Numbered from the stretch's first letter, positions 1-6,197 are shown. The stretch: 6,622 bases of DNA from Leptolyngbya sp. SIO4C5 (GCA_010671965.1 JAAHIC010000257.1:1-6622), one strand, 5' to 3'. A program made the numbers and translations. Notes: generated from the letters alone by a model not told the origin.

Positions 1-65
1 AGACCATCCAACTCGATCGCCTCAATCACTTTTTGCCGGAAGTCTTCGCTGTAGGGTCGAGCCAT
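1..65 (-). CDS. IS630-family transposase, N-terminal fragment (runs off window)
   Basis: The minus-strand frame from ATG at 65 reads MARPYSEDFRQKVIEAIELDG and continues past base 1. This is the typical start of cyanobacterial IS630-family transposases, whose N-terminal helix-turn-helix domain binds the element ends; the DDE catalytic domain would lie outside the window. Only 21 full codons are visible, so it cannot be told whether the gene is intact, frameshifted or translated. No good Shine-Dalgarno sequence is seen before the ATG. The family assignment is from recognition of the N-terminal pattern (ARPYSxDFRxKVI); an orphan helix-turn-helix ORF of a split transposase is the main alternative. 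Confidence 0.8.
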   Translation of the reverse strand, partial: MARPYSEDFRQKVIEAIELDG

Positions 66-126
66 TGTCAAGTAACCGTATCAACTTATTCCAGTCTACG
101 TCCTAACCTGATTGACTACAGCTATA
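1..126 (-). mobile_element. Probable IS630-type insertion sequence, one end (outer border uncertain)
   Basis: The transposase start at 65 implies that an IS end lies a short distance outside it. IS630-family elements insert at TA dinucleotides and duplicate them. A TATA at 123-126, inside the palindrome AGCTATAGCT (120-129), is the most suitable border seen before the LysR gene ends at 145. The inverted terminal repeat cannot be confirmed because the other end of the element is outside the window, so the right boundary is inferred. Confidence 0.4.
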
Positions 127-140
127 GCTCTCGAAACCTT

Positions 141-180
141 CGTTTTAGCCAACTGCTGCTCTCGTTTTAGCCAACTGCTG
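141..180. repeat. 22-bp tandem duplication at the 3' end of the LysR gene
   Basis: The 18-bp string CGTTTTAGCCAACTGCTG occurs at 141-158 and again at 163-180, separated by CTCT, giving a 22-bp period. The period is not a multiple of three, so the two copies are read in different frames. The gene-proximal copy encodes QQLAKT, while the distal copy encodes RAAVG and then the TAA stop at 145-147. The repeat therefore sets the present C-terminus of the LysR protein. Confidence 0.9.
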
Positions 181-1116
181 TTTGAGAGAATCGCGGCCTA
201 AGTTGGGCAAAAACTTCTCAGCAATCTCGTGGCTTTCTTCCATCAGATATTGCAAAAAGCTCTCGGCGACGACTGAAAGCTGCTTGCCCGCCAGGTGAGA
301 CACGTACCAGTGACGCTCGATGGGGAAATGCTCAACGTCTAGAATGGCAAACTCTCCGGCAGTGCCTTCTGAGATAATTGTGTGCTGGGAAAGGACAGAA
401 ATGCCTAAACCCCCCGCGATCGCCTGCTTGATTGCCTCATTACTGCCTAGCTCTAAGCGAACTCTAACATCAATTTTGTGTTGCTCTAACAGCTTTTGAA
501 CAGCCTGCCGGGTTCCCGAACCGGGTTCCCGCATAATGAAAGACTCATCGTTGAGGGCCGTGATTGGGATCTTGGCCTGTCCTGCTAGCGGATGGGACTT
601 AGGTGCTAGCACAATCAGCGGATTTTCTAAAAAGGGATGAATCTTTAGATCGGGCTGCTCTGGCGGCTGGCTAATGATATACAGGTCATCTTCGTTATGA
701 GCCATCCGCTCTTGAATATGCTGGTGGTTCGTCACCTTCAGCGAAATATCAATGCCGGGATAGCGCTGACAAAAAGGCCCCAGCAGACGTGGCACAAAGT
801 ATTTAGCAGTAGTAATGACGGCGAGACTGAGCTGTCCCTGCTTCATCCCTTTCAAATCAGCTACGGCCATCTCAAACTGAGATAGCCCTTCAAAAATTTC
901 CTGACAGGTATCCAACAGCTTTTGGCCTGCCTCAGTCAAAAAGAGACGCTTACCAATCTGCTCAAACAGTGGCAGACCTACCGCCTTGGTCAACTGTTTG
1001 ACCTGAATCGAAACAGTTGGCTGCGTCAGATACAGTTCCTCGGCAGCGCGGGTAAAGCTACCGTGTCGGGCCGTCGCTTCGAAAACCTTAAGCTGATGTA
1101 GCGTTGCGTGAATCAA
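145..1116 (-). CDS. LysR-family transcriptional regulator, CmpR/NdhR (CcmR)-like carbon-response clade
   Basis: This 323-residue protein has the usual LysR length and layout. A winged helix-turn-helix occupies about residues 4-62, with the helix-turn-helix at about 18-38 (SFTRAAEELYLTQPTVSIQV) and wing motif FEQIGKRLFLTEAG at 51-64. A linker helix follows to about 92, then a periplasmic-binding-like effector domain at about 93-292 with AVITTAKYFVPRLL near 99-112, IMREPGSGTR at 194-203 and ELGSNEAIKQAIAGGLGISVL at about 222-242. These strings match cyanobacterial regulators of inorganic-carbon uptake and NDH-1 genes (CmpR, NdhR/CcmR), which respond to metabolites such as 2-phosphoglycolate, RuBP or 2-oxoglutarate. 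I cannot choose between paralogues, so no symbol is given. The start is TTG at 1116, supported by GGAGG (1124-1128) seven bases upstream. The tail after about residue 318 is altered by a 22-bp duplication. Adjacent operator-like repeats suggest autoregulation. Confidence 0.92.
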   Translation of the reverse strand: MIHATLHQLKVFEATARHGSFTRAAEELYLTQPTVSIQVKQLTKAVGLPLFEQIGKRLFLTEAGQKLLDTCQEIFEGLSQFEMAVADLKGMKQGQLSLAVITTAKYFVPRLLGPFCQRYPGIDISLKVTNHQHIQERMAHNEDDLYIISQPPEQPDLKIHPFLENPLIVLAPKSHPLAGQAKIPITALNDESFIMREPGSGTRQAVQKLLEQHKIDVRVRLELGSNEAIKQAIAGGLGISVLSQHTIISEGTAGEFAILDVEHFPIERHWYVSHLAGKQLSVVAESFLQYLMEESHEIAEKFLPNLGRDSLKQQLAKTRAAVG

Positions 1117-1123
1117 CGGTACG

Positions 1124-1128
1124 CCTCC
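1124..1128 (-). promoter_or_regulatory. Ribosome binding site fixing the TTG start of the LysR gene
   Basis: On the minus strand GGAGG lies seven bases before the TTG at 1116-1114. No ATG or GTG nearby gives the complete conserved N-terminus (ATLHQLKVF), so this site decides the start. TTG starts usually lower translation, fitting a low-abundance regulator. Confidence 0.8.
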
Positions 1129-1140
1129 GGGAAACTTTCT

Positions 1141-1156
1141 ATAGATTAAATTCTAT
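1141..1156. promoter_or_regulatory. LysR-type operator, site 1 (ATAG-N8-CTAT)
   Basis: ATAGATTAAATTCTAT is an interrupted palindrome with arms ATAGA and TCTAT, containing the T-N11-A core typical of LysR binding sites. It lies 13 bases upstream of the Shine-Dalgarno sequence of the LysR gene. This position suits autoregulation, but binding is inferred only from symmetry and location. Confidence 0.5.
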
Positions 1157-1167
1157 CAACAAACGGC

Positions 1168-1173
1168 GTTATA
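1168..1173 (-). promoter_or_regulatory. Possible -10 box for the LysR gene
   Basis: TATAAC on the minus strand matches the sigma-70 -10 consensus at five of six positions and would start transcription about 45 bases before the TTG. No convincing -35 lies 16-18 bases upstream; TTGGAT is present but with a 20-base spacer. Such promoters often need an activator. The box overlaps operator site 2 and lies upstream of site 1. Confidence 0.3.
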
Positions 1174-1188
1174 GTGTTAAAAGTCTAT
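1171..1188. promoter_or_regulatory. LysR-type operator, site 2 (ATAG-N10-CTAT)
   Basis: ATAGTGTTAAAAGTCTAT repeats the ATAG/CTAT arms of site 1 with a spacer two bases longer. Its centre is 31 bp from that of site 1, about three helical turns, which is compatible with a LysR tetramer bound to one face of the DNA. It is the weaker of the two candidates. Confidence 0.35.
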
Positions 1189-1208
1189 GATTTATCCAAT
1201 AATTTTTC

Positions 1209-1236
1209 TCTTGAGCGTTAGAGACGTTACTCAAGA
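1209..1236. repeat. 7-bp inverted repeat in the gap upstream of the LysR gene
   Basis: TCTTGAG (1209-1215) is repeated in inverted form as CTCAAGA (1230-1236) around a 14-base loop. The loop holds CGTTA twice. Neither strand has a clean T-run after the stem, so a Rho-independent terminator is unlikely; the role is unknown. Confidence 0.4.
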
Positions 1237-1269
1237 AGTTTTGTCGCCTGAGAGCGCTGAACAACTAGC

Positions 1270-1321
1270 AAAAAGCCCATTGCCAGAAGCTGAGCCGAGT
1301 GCCTTTGTCAACAAGGGGCTT
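1270..1321 (-). terminator. Possible terminator of the giant Hsp70-like gene
   Basis: On the minus strand AAGCCC, beginning inside the TAA stop, can pair with GGGCTT at 1278-1273, and the T-run TTTTT (1274-1270) overlaps the end of the second arm. The enclosed stretch of nearly 40 bases contains a small TTGT-TG-ACAA hairpin. The stem is only six base pairs and the loop is long, so this is a weak call. Confidence 0.25.
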
Positions 1322-4300
1322 AGGGCATCTCAGCGACTAGGTTGGTAATAAGCGGCTCGTCAAGTGTTTGCTGCTTATTGGCTAGCAGAGTTTCTAGGTG
1401 CTGTTTTAGTCGTTCGCTCTGTTCCAGATTCGGCACGTAGATCTGGTTGCCCTGCTTGGTAAACAGCGGCGCTGCTGCTAACGCGGCGTATTCTGCCTGC
1501 TGGGCTGATTCAGCCGTAATCAGAGCCGCATCGGTTTCGGTCGGAATTAATCCGGGGGGCAGGTGGCCTTCTAGCAGAGCTAAAATATGCATCTGGCAGA
1601 CCTGAGTATTGATGCCTTGTTCTTCTAGGTGGTGCATGATGCCGCTGACGGGCAAAGGATGATCGGGAAAAACGCGCAAGAGTTCAGCCAGCAAGAAATA
1701 ATCGCTGTACTGCTGACGGGCTATCTCTAGCACCTCCGGATAGCGACACAGGTTGACTAATCCGTAAGCCACGCGGCTGCAACTGGGTGGGCGATCGCCT
1801 GGGTAAGTGTCCTGAATAATAGTAGCGTTGGGAAACTTTTGCCGCAGCCAGCGGGCAAAAGCGGCTAGAGAAGCCGAGCCGCCGGTACAGACAACCTGAT
1901 TAACCGCCTGTGCCGATAAGCCGGTCTGGCTAAGTAGCATATTGAGCTGCTGATTGACCCGCTGAATATAGGGTAAGAAAATCCGACTTTCCAGCTCGCG
2001 GCGTTTGATTGTCCACTGGCGATTGCCGAGGTTAAGCTGAAACTGGCCCTGATGCTGCAGAATTAGCTTCAGGTGGCGGGCAGCTTCCAGCAGGCTTTGA
2101 CCGACCAGTGAGCTGTTGAGTCTCTGCTGCAGGCGGTGCCGATGCTCTAAGTCGGCTTCACCGGGGCGAGGCAGCGTTAAGTTTTCTAACTGCAAATCTT
2201 GCCAATCAGCGGTAGAAATCAGCGAGGCAGCCTGCCAGTTCCAGCCAGCCGACTGGGAAGGGCCGCTGGCTGTAGTCTGAGCCGCGCGATCGCGGATCTG
2301 CCAGGTGTGACTGGGATAGAGCAGTTGACAAACGATGTCTTGGTCAATGGCATCTCCCCCATAGGCGAAGCTGCGCAGGGTAAAGTCCTTGTGGTTGAGC
2401 GCCATCAAGTCTGCTGGAACGGTTACAACTGCTAGCTCAGTGAGCGTTGCGCCGCCATCAATCACGACCGTGCCTCCCTGCCAGCGAGCCTGATAGAGGG
2501 TTTGCTGACGAGTCACGCCAGAGGCAGTGGGTTCGGTGTCAGCAGTAGGCTGGGGTAGGCCGGAAAGGACAACAGCGATCGCGTCTTCCACAAAAAAGAC
2601 CTGCTCTGGCTGACTGACGAGCTGGGCTGCTAGAACCGCTTCTCGAATATTGAAGCTGTAAGTGTCCGGCCAGTTAGCCGGATAGCCCACGATAACGCCT
2701 TGTAGCTGGTCTAGGACGTCAGGTAACGGCTGGGTGAGGCCCAACGCCGCACAGGCGCGATCGCGCAGATTCGCTAATAGCTGTTGTAAAACCGCCTGCA
2801 CAGAGGCAAGCGGGAGCTGATGACGCTCAGACCACTGTAACTGCGGAGTCATTTCGTCCAGCGGCACCGTTACTTTGAGCAACGGCTTAAAGTGGCGCAG
2901 CATGAGCTGATCAGGGCTGGGAGTGGCTGCGCTGGAAGACTGCGATCGCGTCAGCGCTGATAGCCCCACTGCCTCAACTTGCCACTGCGCTGACTCAGCA
3001 GCAGAATGGGTGCGCACTTGAGCGATCGCGGGCAGTCGGAAATTACGCTCGTCTGCTGCCGTAGCGGTATCTGCGGCTAGCCAATAAAGCGGATAGACCT
3101 GGTTGCTTAGGCGATCCATCAGCACGGCAGAGAGGCCGGTAGTGCCTAAATCAAGGCTGAGAAACCACTGCTGTGCTGGCTCAGTCTCATCCTCTGCAGG
3201 CGGCAGGCCACCATCGATTGTAGCCGAGCCGAGCTGTTCCTCTGCAGATGCCGTCTCAGGGCCAGTCGGCAAGACGGTCGCTGCGGCGACAGGGTCATCT
3301 GTTGCAGGGAGCGGCTTGGTGGCGGCAGCTTCCTCTGGCGAATCTACCCGTAGGTCAGCTGGCTCGGTTTCTGCCGTCAAGCTATCTTCTCGCGATGACA
3401 GCGGGTCAGCATCTGGAATATCTGGTTTAACGGCGGATTCTGGCGCTGATAGCTCAGCTTCAGGTGAAGAATCATCTGCTTCAGCCGCAAACGTCCGCTG
3501 CTGGACAGGATTGGGCGCCTCTGGCGGCAGTGCTGAAGCTGTTGCTGCAAACTGATCGGCAGCCTCAGCCAGCGACGCTGCTGCAGATGCCTCTGGCTGA
3601 AGCGTCTCAGCAGATGAGGCTGCGGGAGAGGGAGATGCTAAAGATGCTGAGGACAGATCGGTTGGCTCTGCCGACGATGGGTCTGACTCTGCTGGGTCAT
3701 CGATTTGGCCTGCCGATAGATTATCGAGCGCAGCAGCCGTTTCAGCTGCAGCGTCATCGACGGTATCAAACAGGGTGGCATCATCGGCGGATTGGGATGA
3801 GGGTTCTCTGTCTTCCTCGTCATCCTCATCTAAATCCGAATTCTCCAAATCAAGCTCATCGAGGGCCGCCAGTGAGAGTGAAGCCGCTGTTTCAGCAGCG
3901 GCTGACTGCCGGGCTGCAGTTGACATCAGATCTTCCAGCGTAGCCCCTGTTTCTGCGACCGCTTCGATATTCTCAGCATTCTCAGCCTGCAGTTCATCCG
4001 CCAAGGTGCTCCAGTCGCTCAGCGGTGCTGTCGTTGTCGGGTCAGGCGCTATTTCACTTTCTGCCGAGTCAGCCGCGAAGTTTGGGCCATTCTCGGCGCG
4101 ATCGCCCATCAAATCAACCGTGTCATTGAGCGCATCAGAGTCTAATCCTTCTAGGCTCGATAGATCAGCGCTAAGCTGCTGTAGCACAGACGCATCCAAC
4201 TCCAGCTCCGCACTGTCTGACTCCGGCAAAATTTCATCCACCAGCAGATCTTCATTAGGCGGTGCTGGCACATAGGCATCTTCAGCAAGCAGCTCTGCAG

Positions 4301-5957
4301 CTAGGTTCGTTTCTTCATCTAGCGCGCCTAAAAAGCTATCAGCGGGACGAGAGCGATCGCTCTCTGGCAGCAGCTCAGCTAGAGACGAAATAGTTTCAGG
4401 TACTGTATCTGTCGCCTGAATCAGCGTGTCTTCATCGTCATTAGCAAAAAAGGAATCCAGGGTGATAGGCGTTGACGGCGTTTCCGTCGGTGCCGACATC
4501 TCGCCCAGAAGCAGCGCATCTAGATCCTGTGACTGCTGCGTTCCTGGTTCTGGCAGGTCTGCCGCTGTCGCTTCAGCCGCCAGATCTTCGGTTTCTGCCG
4601 TTTCGTCGGGTGCGAGGTTGCTGCCCTCGGCGGATGCAGCCGTTTGAGATGACACAGGTTCATCGGGCGCTAGCGGTTGAGGTTCATCCTCGGCGATTGT
4701 AATGTCTTCTAAACCAAATAGACTTTCATAAAGCGTATCGATATCAGCTTGGGGAGAATCGGGCCGGGCCGCAGCGGCGGGAGTCGCTGCGGCTAAAAAG
4801 TCTAGCGGCTCAGAGTCTGTAATTGCCGAGGCGGTTGGTTCTTCTGGCGTTAGATTCGCTTCTGTGTCGGTCGTCTCTGTGTCGGTCGCTTCTGTGTCGG
4901 CAGTTAGATTCTCGGTGGCTGACTCATCGTCAAGCTGGAGCTGAGTAATTTCCTGGTCTAGCTGCAGCAGCGTAATATCTTCGTCCTCGTCGAAGTCGAA
5001 ATCTAGGTCAAGCGCTTCTAGATCAAGGGCAGCCGCTGACAGATCAGGGGAAACTTCGGCGTTAGCCTCCGAGGCGGCAATGTCTGCAATCTCAGTAGTC
5101 GCGGCTGTTTCGTAGGTATCTGACTGGGCGGCTAGCAGCCGCTGTATTTCAGGCGATCGCGCTTCTGAGGTCAAATAGGCAGAGGCTTCGCGGCTGAGCC
5201 GTTCAGCCAGATGATTGATCAGCGCAGCCACGACAACTTCTCCTTGCTGCCCCAAGCTGTGCATATTCTTAAGTCCCTGGGACAGCGATTCCTGATAGCT
5301 GTCAATGCTGTTCTGCAGGGCTTCAAAAACCGTTGTTAGGGTCGAGTCAAGCCTGAGCAAAAGCTGATCGCTTTGGGCCTGTAAGCGCTGGATCTGAGCT
5401 AATTGCTGGCCGCTGCCCTCTCCCAGTAAATCGGTCGTCGTGTCTCCCTGCAGCAGGCGATCGCGATTTGACTGCTCTATAGCCTGGGTTAAGCGCTGCG
5501 TTAGCGCTTCCTGCATTTGCTCATTGAGGACCTGTAGAAAGTTCGCTAGCGACGGTGGCAGTTCCCGATCGACAGTTCCCCGCAGTCGCTCTAATTCTAA
5601 ATGACGTACTTCCTGTAGCAGGCTGTCTCGCTGCTGCTGCAGGGCATCAACCTCTGTCCGCATAGGCTGCAGCATTTGGGTGCGCAGATAGTCCATCTCC
5701 TGTAAGAGCGCCTGCAAAACTTGCTGAGCAGAGGTTTCAGGGGACATCGGGGCTGTCTCAGGGCTGGTGTTCTGCGCGGCCAGCGGCGCTTGAGCCAGGG
5801 CTGAAGGTGAGTTGAGATAGGCGCGAATTTTCTCTAGGGTCTGGCGCTGCTGATTGATCTCGCCTGACTTTTCCCAAGGCAGGCGCGGACTGGCTTCGCC
5901 GAGTACAGCGTCAATTTCAGCAATCAGCTGTCGAATTTTATCCTGCTGAGAAGTCAC
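1320..5957 (-). CDS. Giant Hsp70/actin-like ATPase-domain protein with coiled coil and acidic linker
   Basis: The protein is about 1545 residues against about 640 for DnaK. A short N-terminal segment (1-55) is followed by a helical, Gln/Leu-rich region at about 74-280 with heptad-like coiled-coil stretches, then an acidic Ala/Glu/Asp/Ser/Thr linker at about 281-930 with only two lysines (844, 881). From residue 931 an Hsp70/actin-type ATPase fold is recognisable: phosphate-1 loop LDLGTT (935-940), VIVGYPANWPD at about 1088-1098 in place of Hsp70 VPAYFND, FFVEDAIAVVLSGL near 1121-1134 in place of NEPTAAAL, phosphate-2 loop VIDGGAT (1165-1171), GGDAID (1200-1205) and adenosine motif CTGGSA (1357-1362). 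About 145 further residues replace a normal substrate-binding domain. No signal peptide or membrane segment is seen, so it is probably cytoplasmic. The only in-frame starts near the N-terminus are GTG at 5975 and 5957; 5957 is preferred because AGGG lies eight bases before it. The function is unknown: a chaperone-like, cytoskeletal or scaffold ATPase are all possible. Confidence 0.85.
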   Translation of the reverse strand: MTSQQDKIRQLIAEIDAVLGEASPRLPWEKSGEINQQRQTLEKIRAYLNSPSALAQAPLAAQNTSPETAPMSPETSAQQVLQALLQEMDYLRTQMLQPMRTEVDALQQQRDSLLQEVRHLELERLRGTVDRELPPSLANFLQVLNEQMQEALTQRLTQAIEQSNRDRLLQGDTTTDLLGEGSGQQLAQIQRLQAQSDQLLLRLDSTLTTVFEALQNSIDSYQESLSQGLKNMHSLGQQGEVVVAALINHLAERLSREASAYLTSEARSPEIQRLLAAQSDTYETAATTEIADIAASEANAEVSPDLSAAALDLEALDLDFDFDEDEDITLLQLDQEITQLQLDDESATENLTADTEATDTETTDTEANLTPEEPTASAITDSEPLDFLAAATPAAAARPDSPQADIDTLYESLFGLEDITIAEDEPQPLAPDEPVSSQTAASAEGSNLAPDETAETEDLAAEATAADLPEPGTQQSQDLDALLLGEMSAPTETPSTPITLDSFFANDDEDTLIQATDTVPETISSLAELLPESDRSRPADSFLGALDEETNLAAELLAEDAYVPAPPNEDLLVDEILPESDSAELELDASVLQQLSADLSSLEGLDSDALNDTVDLMGDRAENGPNFAADSAESEIAPDPTTTAPLSDWSTLADELQAENAENIEAVAETGATLEDLMSTAARQSAAAETAASLSLAALDELDLENSDLDEDDEEDREPSSQSADDATLFDTVDDAAAETAAALDNLSAGQIDDPAESDPSSAEPTDLSSASLASPSPAASSAETLQPEASAAASLAEAADQFAATASALPPEAPNPVQQRTFAAEADDSSPEAELSAPESAVKPDIPDADPLSSREDSLTAETEPADLRVDSPEEAAATKPLPATDDPVAAATVLPTGPETASAEEQLGSATIDGGLPPAEDETEPAQQWFLSLDLGTTGLSAVLMDRLSNQVYPLYWLAADTATAADERNFRLPAIAQVRTHSAAESAQWQVEAVGLSALTRSQSSSAATPSPDQLMLRHFKPLLKVTVPLDEMTPQLQWSERHQLPLASVQAVLQQLLANLRDRACAALGLTQPLPDVLDQLQGVIVGYPANWPDTYSFNIREAVLAAQLVSQPEQVFFVEDAIAVVLSGLPQPTADTEPTASGVTRQQTLYQARWQGGTVVIDGGATLTELAVVTVPADLMALNHKDFTLRSFAYGGDAIDQDIVCQLLYPSHTWQIRDRAAQTTASGPSQSAGWNWQAASLISTADWQDLQLENLTLPRPGEADLEHRHRLQQRLNSSLVGQSLLEAARHLKLILQHQGQFQLNLGNRQWTIKRRELESRIFLPYIQRVNQQLNMLLSQTGLSAQAVNQVVCTGGSASLAAFARWLRQKFPNATIIQDTYPGDRPPSCSRVAYGLVNLCRYPEVLEIARQQYSDYFLLAELLRVFPDHPLPVSGIMHHLEEQGINTQVCQMHILALLEGHLPPGLIPTETDAALITAESAQQAEYAALAAAPLFTKQGNQIYVPNLEQSERLKQHLETLLANKQQTLDEPLITNLVAEMP
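4861..4900. repeat. 15-bp tandem repeat inside the acidic linker
   Basis: The unit TCTGTGTCGGTCGTC and its near copy occur back to back at 4861-4875 and 4876-4890, with a partial third copy from 4891. On the coding strand it gives the pentads ADTEA, TDTET and TDTEA (residues about 353-367). GTTAGATTC flanks the array on both sides. The whole-codon period suggests growth of the linker by slippage without loss of frame. Confidence 0.8.
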
Positions 5958-6034
5958 ACCAAAAACCCTGAACACAATGTCGCTATGATGCGGCGATGGA
6001 AGCTATTTAAGGCGATCGCCGAAACAGCGTGCAC
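5954..6034 (-). CDS. Possible 26-codon leader ORF overlapping the giant gene's start
   Basis: A GTG at 6034 opens a frame of 26 codons (MHAVSAIALNSFHRR, then IIATLCSGFLV) that ends with TGA at 5956-5954. This stop overlaps the preferred GTG start of the giant gene in a GTGA arrangement typical of translational coupling. A perfect AAGGAGGT lies upstream, but with 12 bases between GGAGG and this GTG, longer than usual. The peptide resembles nothing I know. A frame of this length can occur by chance; only the overlap and the ribosome site make it worth listing. Confidence 0.2.
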   Translation of the reverse strand: MHAVSAIALNSFHRRIIATLCSGFLV

Positions 6035-6041
6035 CCCTCAA
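6003..6041 (-). CDS. Possible 12-codon leader peptide behind a perfect Shine-Dalgarno
   Basis: TTG at 6041 sits five bases after GGAGG of the perfect AAGGAGGT at 6053-6046 and encodes MRGARCFGDRLK before TAG at 6005-6003. It is in the same frame as the giant gene, separated from it by that one TAG. Spacing favours this start over the GTG at 6034, but TTG is a weak start codon. It could be a regulatory leader peptide or a chance frame. Confidence 0.2.
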   Translation of the reverse strand: MRGARCFGDRLK

Positions 6042-6045
6042 ACAG

Positions 6046-6053
6046 ACCTCCTT
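6046..6053 (-). promoter_or_regulatory. Perfect Shine-Dalgarno far upstream of the giant gene
   Basis: ACCTCCTT on the plus strand is AAGGAGGT on the minus strand, a full complement to the 16S rRNA tail. It lies about 90 bases before the preferred GTG at 5957, too far to serve it directly. The nearest usable start is TTG at 6041, which opens only a short leader frame. Confidence 0.5.
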
Positions 6054-6188
6054 GCTAAAGATTAGCTTGCCTCAGTCAATCTGTTGCTCAAAGTGTAGAG
6101 CAGGCGACCCCCAAAATGACGTTTCTCAACAAATTTCTCTCCGGCAGCCGATAAGAATCTGAGAAAATATCTGAAGTCTTAAGGGGGA

Positions 6189-6197
6189 TGCTATAGT
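6189..6197 (+). promoter_or_regulatory. Possible extended -10 promoter toward the Crp/Fnr gene
   Basis: TGCTATAGT combines a TGN extension with TATAGT, five of six matches to TATAAT. No good -35 lies upstream. It abuts the palindrome AGTTAATAACT (6195-6205), which could be an operator. This is a secondary candidate, upstream of the 6245-6273 promoter. Confidence 0.3.

Noticed and set aside
697..885. Plus-strand 62-codon frame inside the LysR gene
   Set aside because: It is antisense to a well-conserved regulator and the product resembles no family.
1187..1348. Plus-strand 53-codon frame (MIYPIIFLLSVRDV...) in the gap between the LysR and giant genes
   Set aside because: There is no Shine-Dalgarno before its ATG, it overlaps the giant gene's end antisense, and it does not resemble a known small protein.
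3103..4702. Long plus-strand open frames opposite the giant gene (including 3103-3555, 3464-3943, 3775-4275 and 4426-4647)
   Set aside because: They are antisense to a low-complexity Ala/Glu/Asp/Ser coding stretch whose codons leave few stops on the other strand. Their products are Ser/Ala strings with no domain and no ribosome sites.
416..6019. GCGATCGC repeats as specific regulatory sites or a CRISPR-like array
   Set aside because: They are dispersed HIP1 octamers, mostly inside coding sequence, and a genome-wide feature of many cyanobacteria; no regular spacing or array exists.
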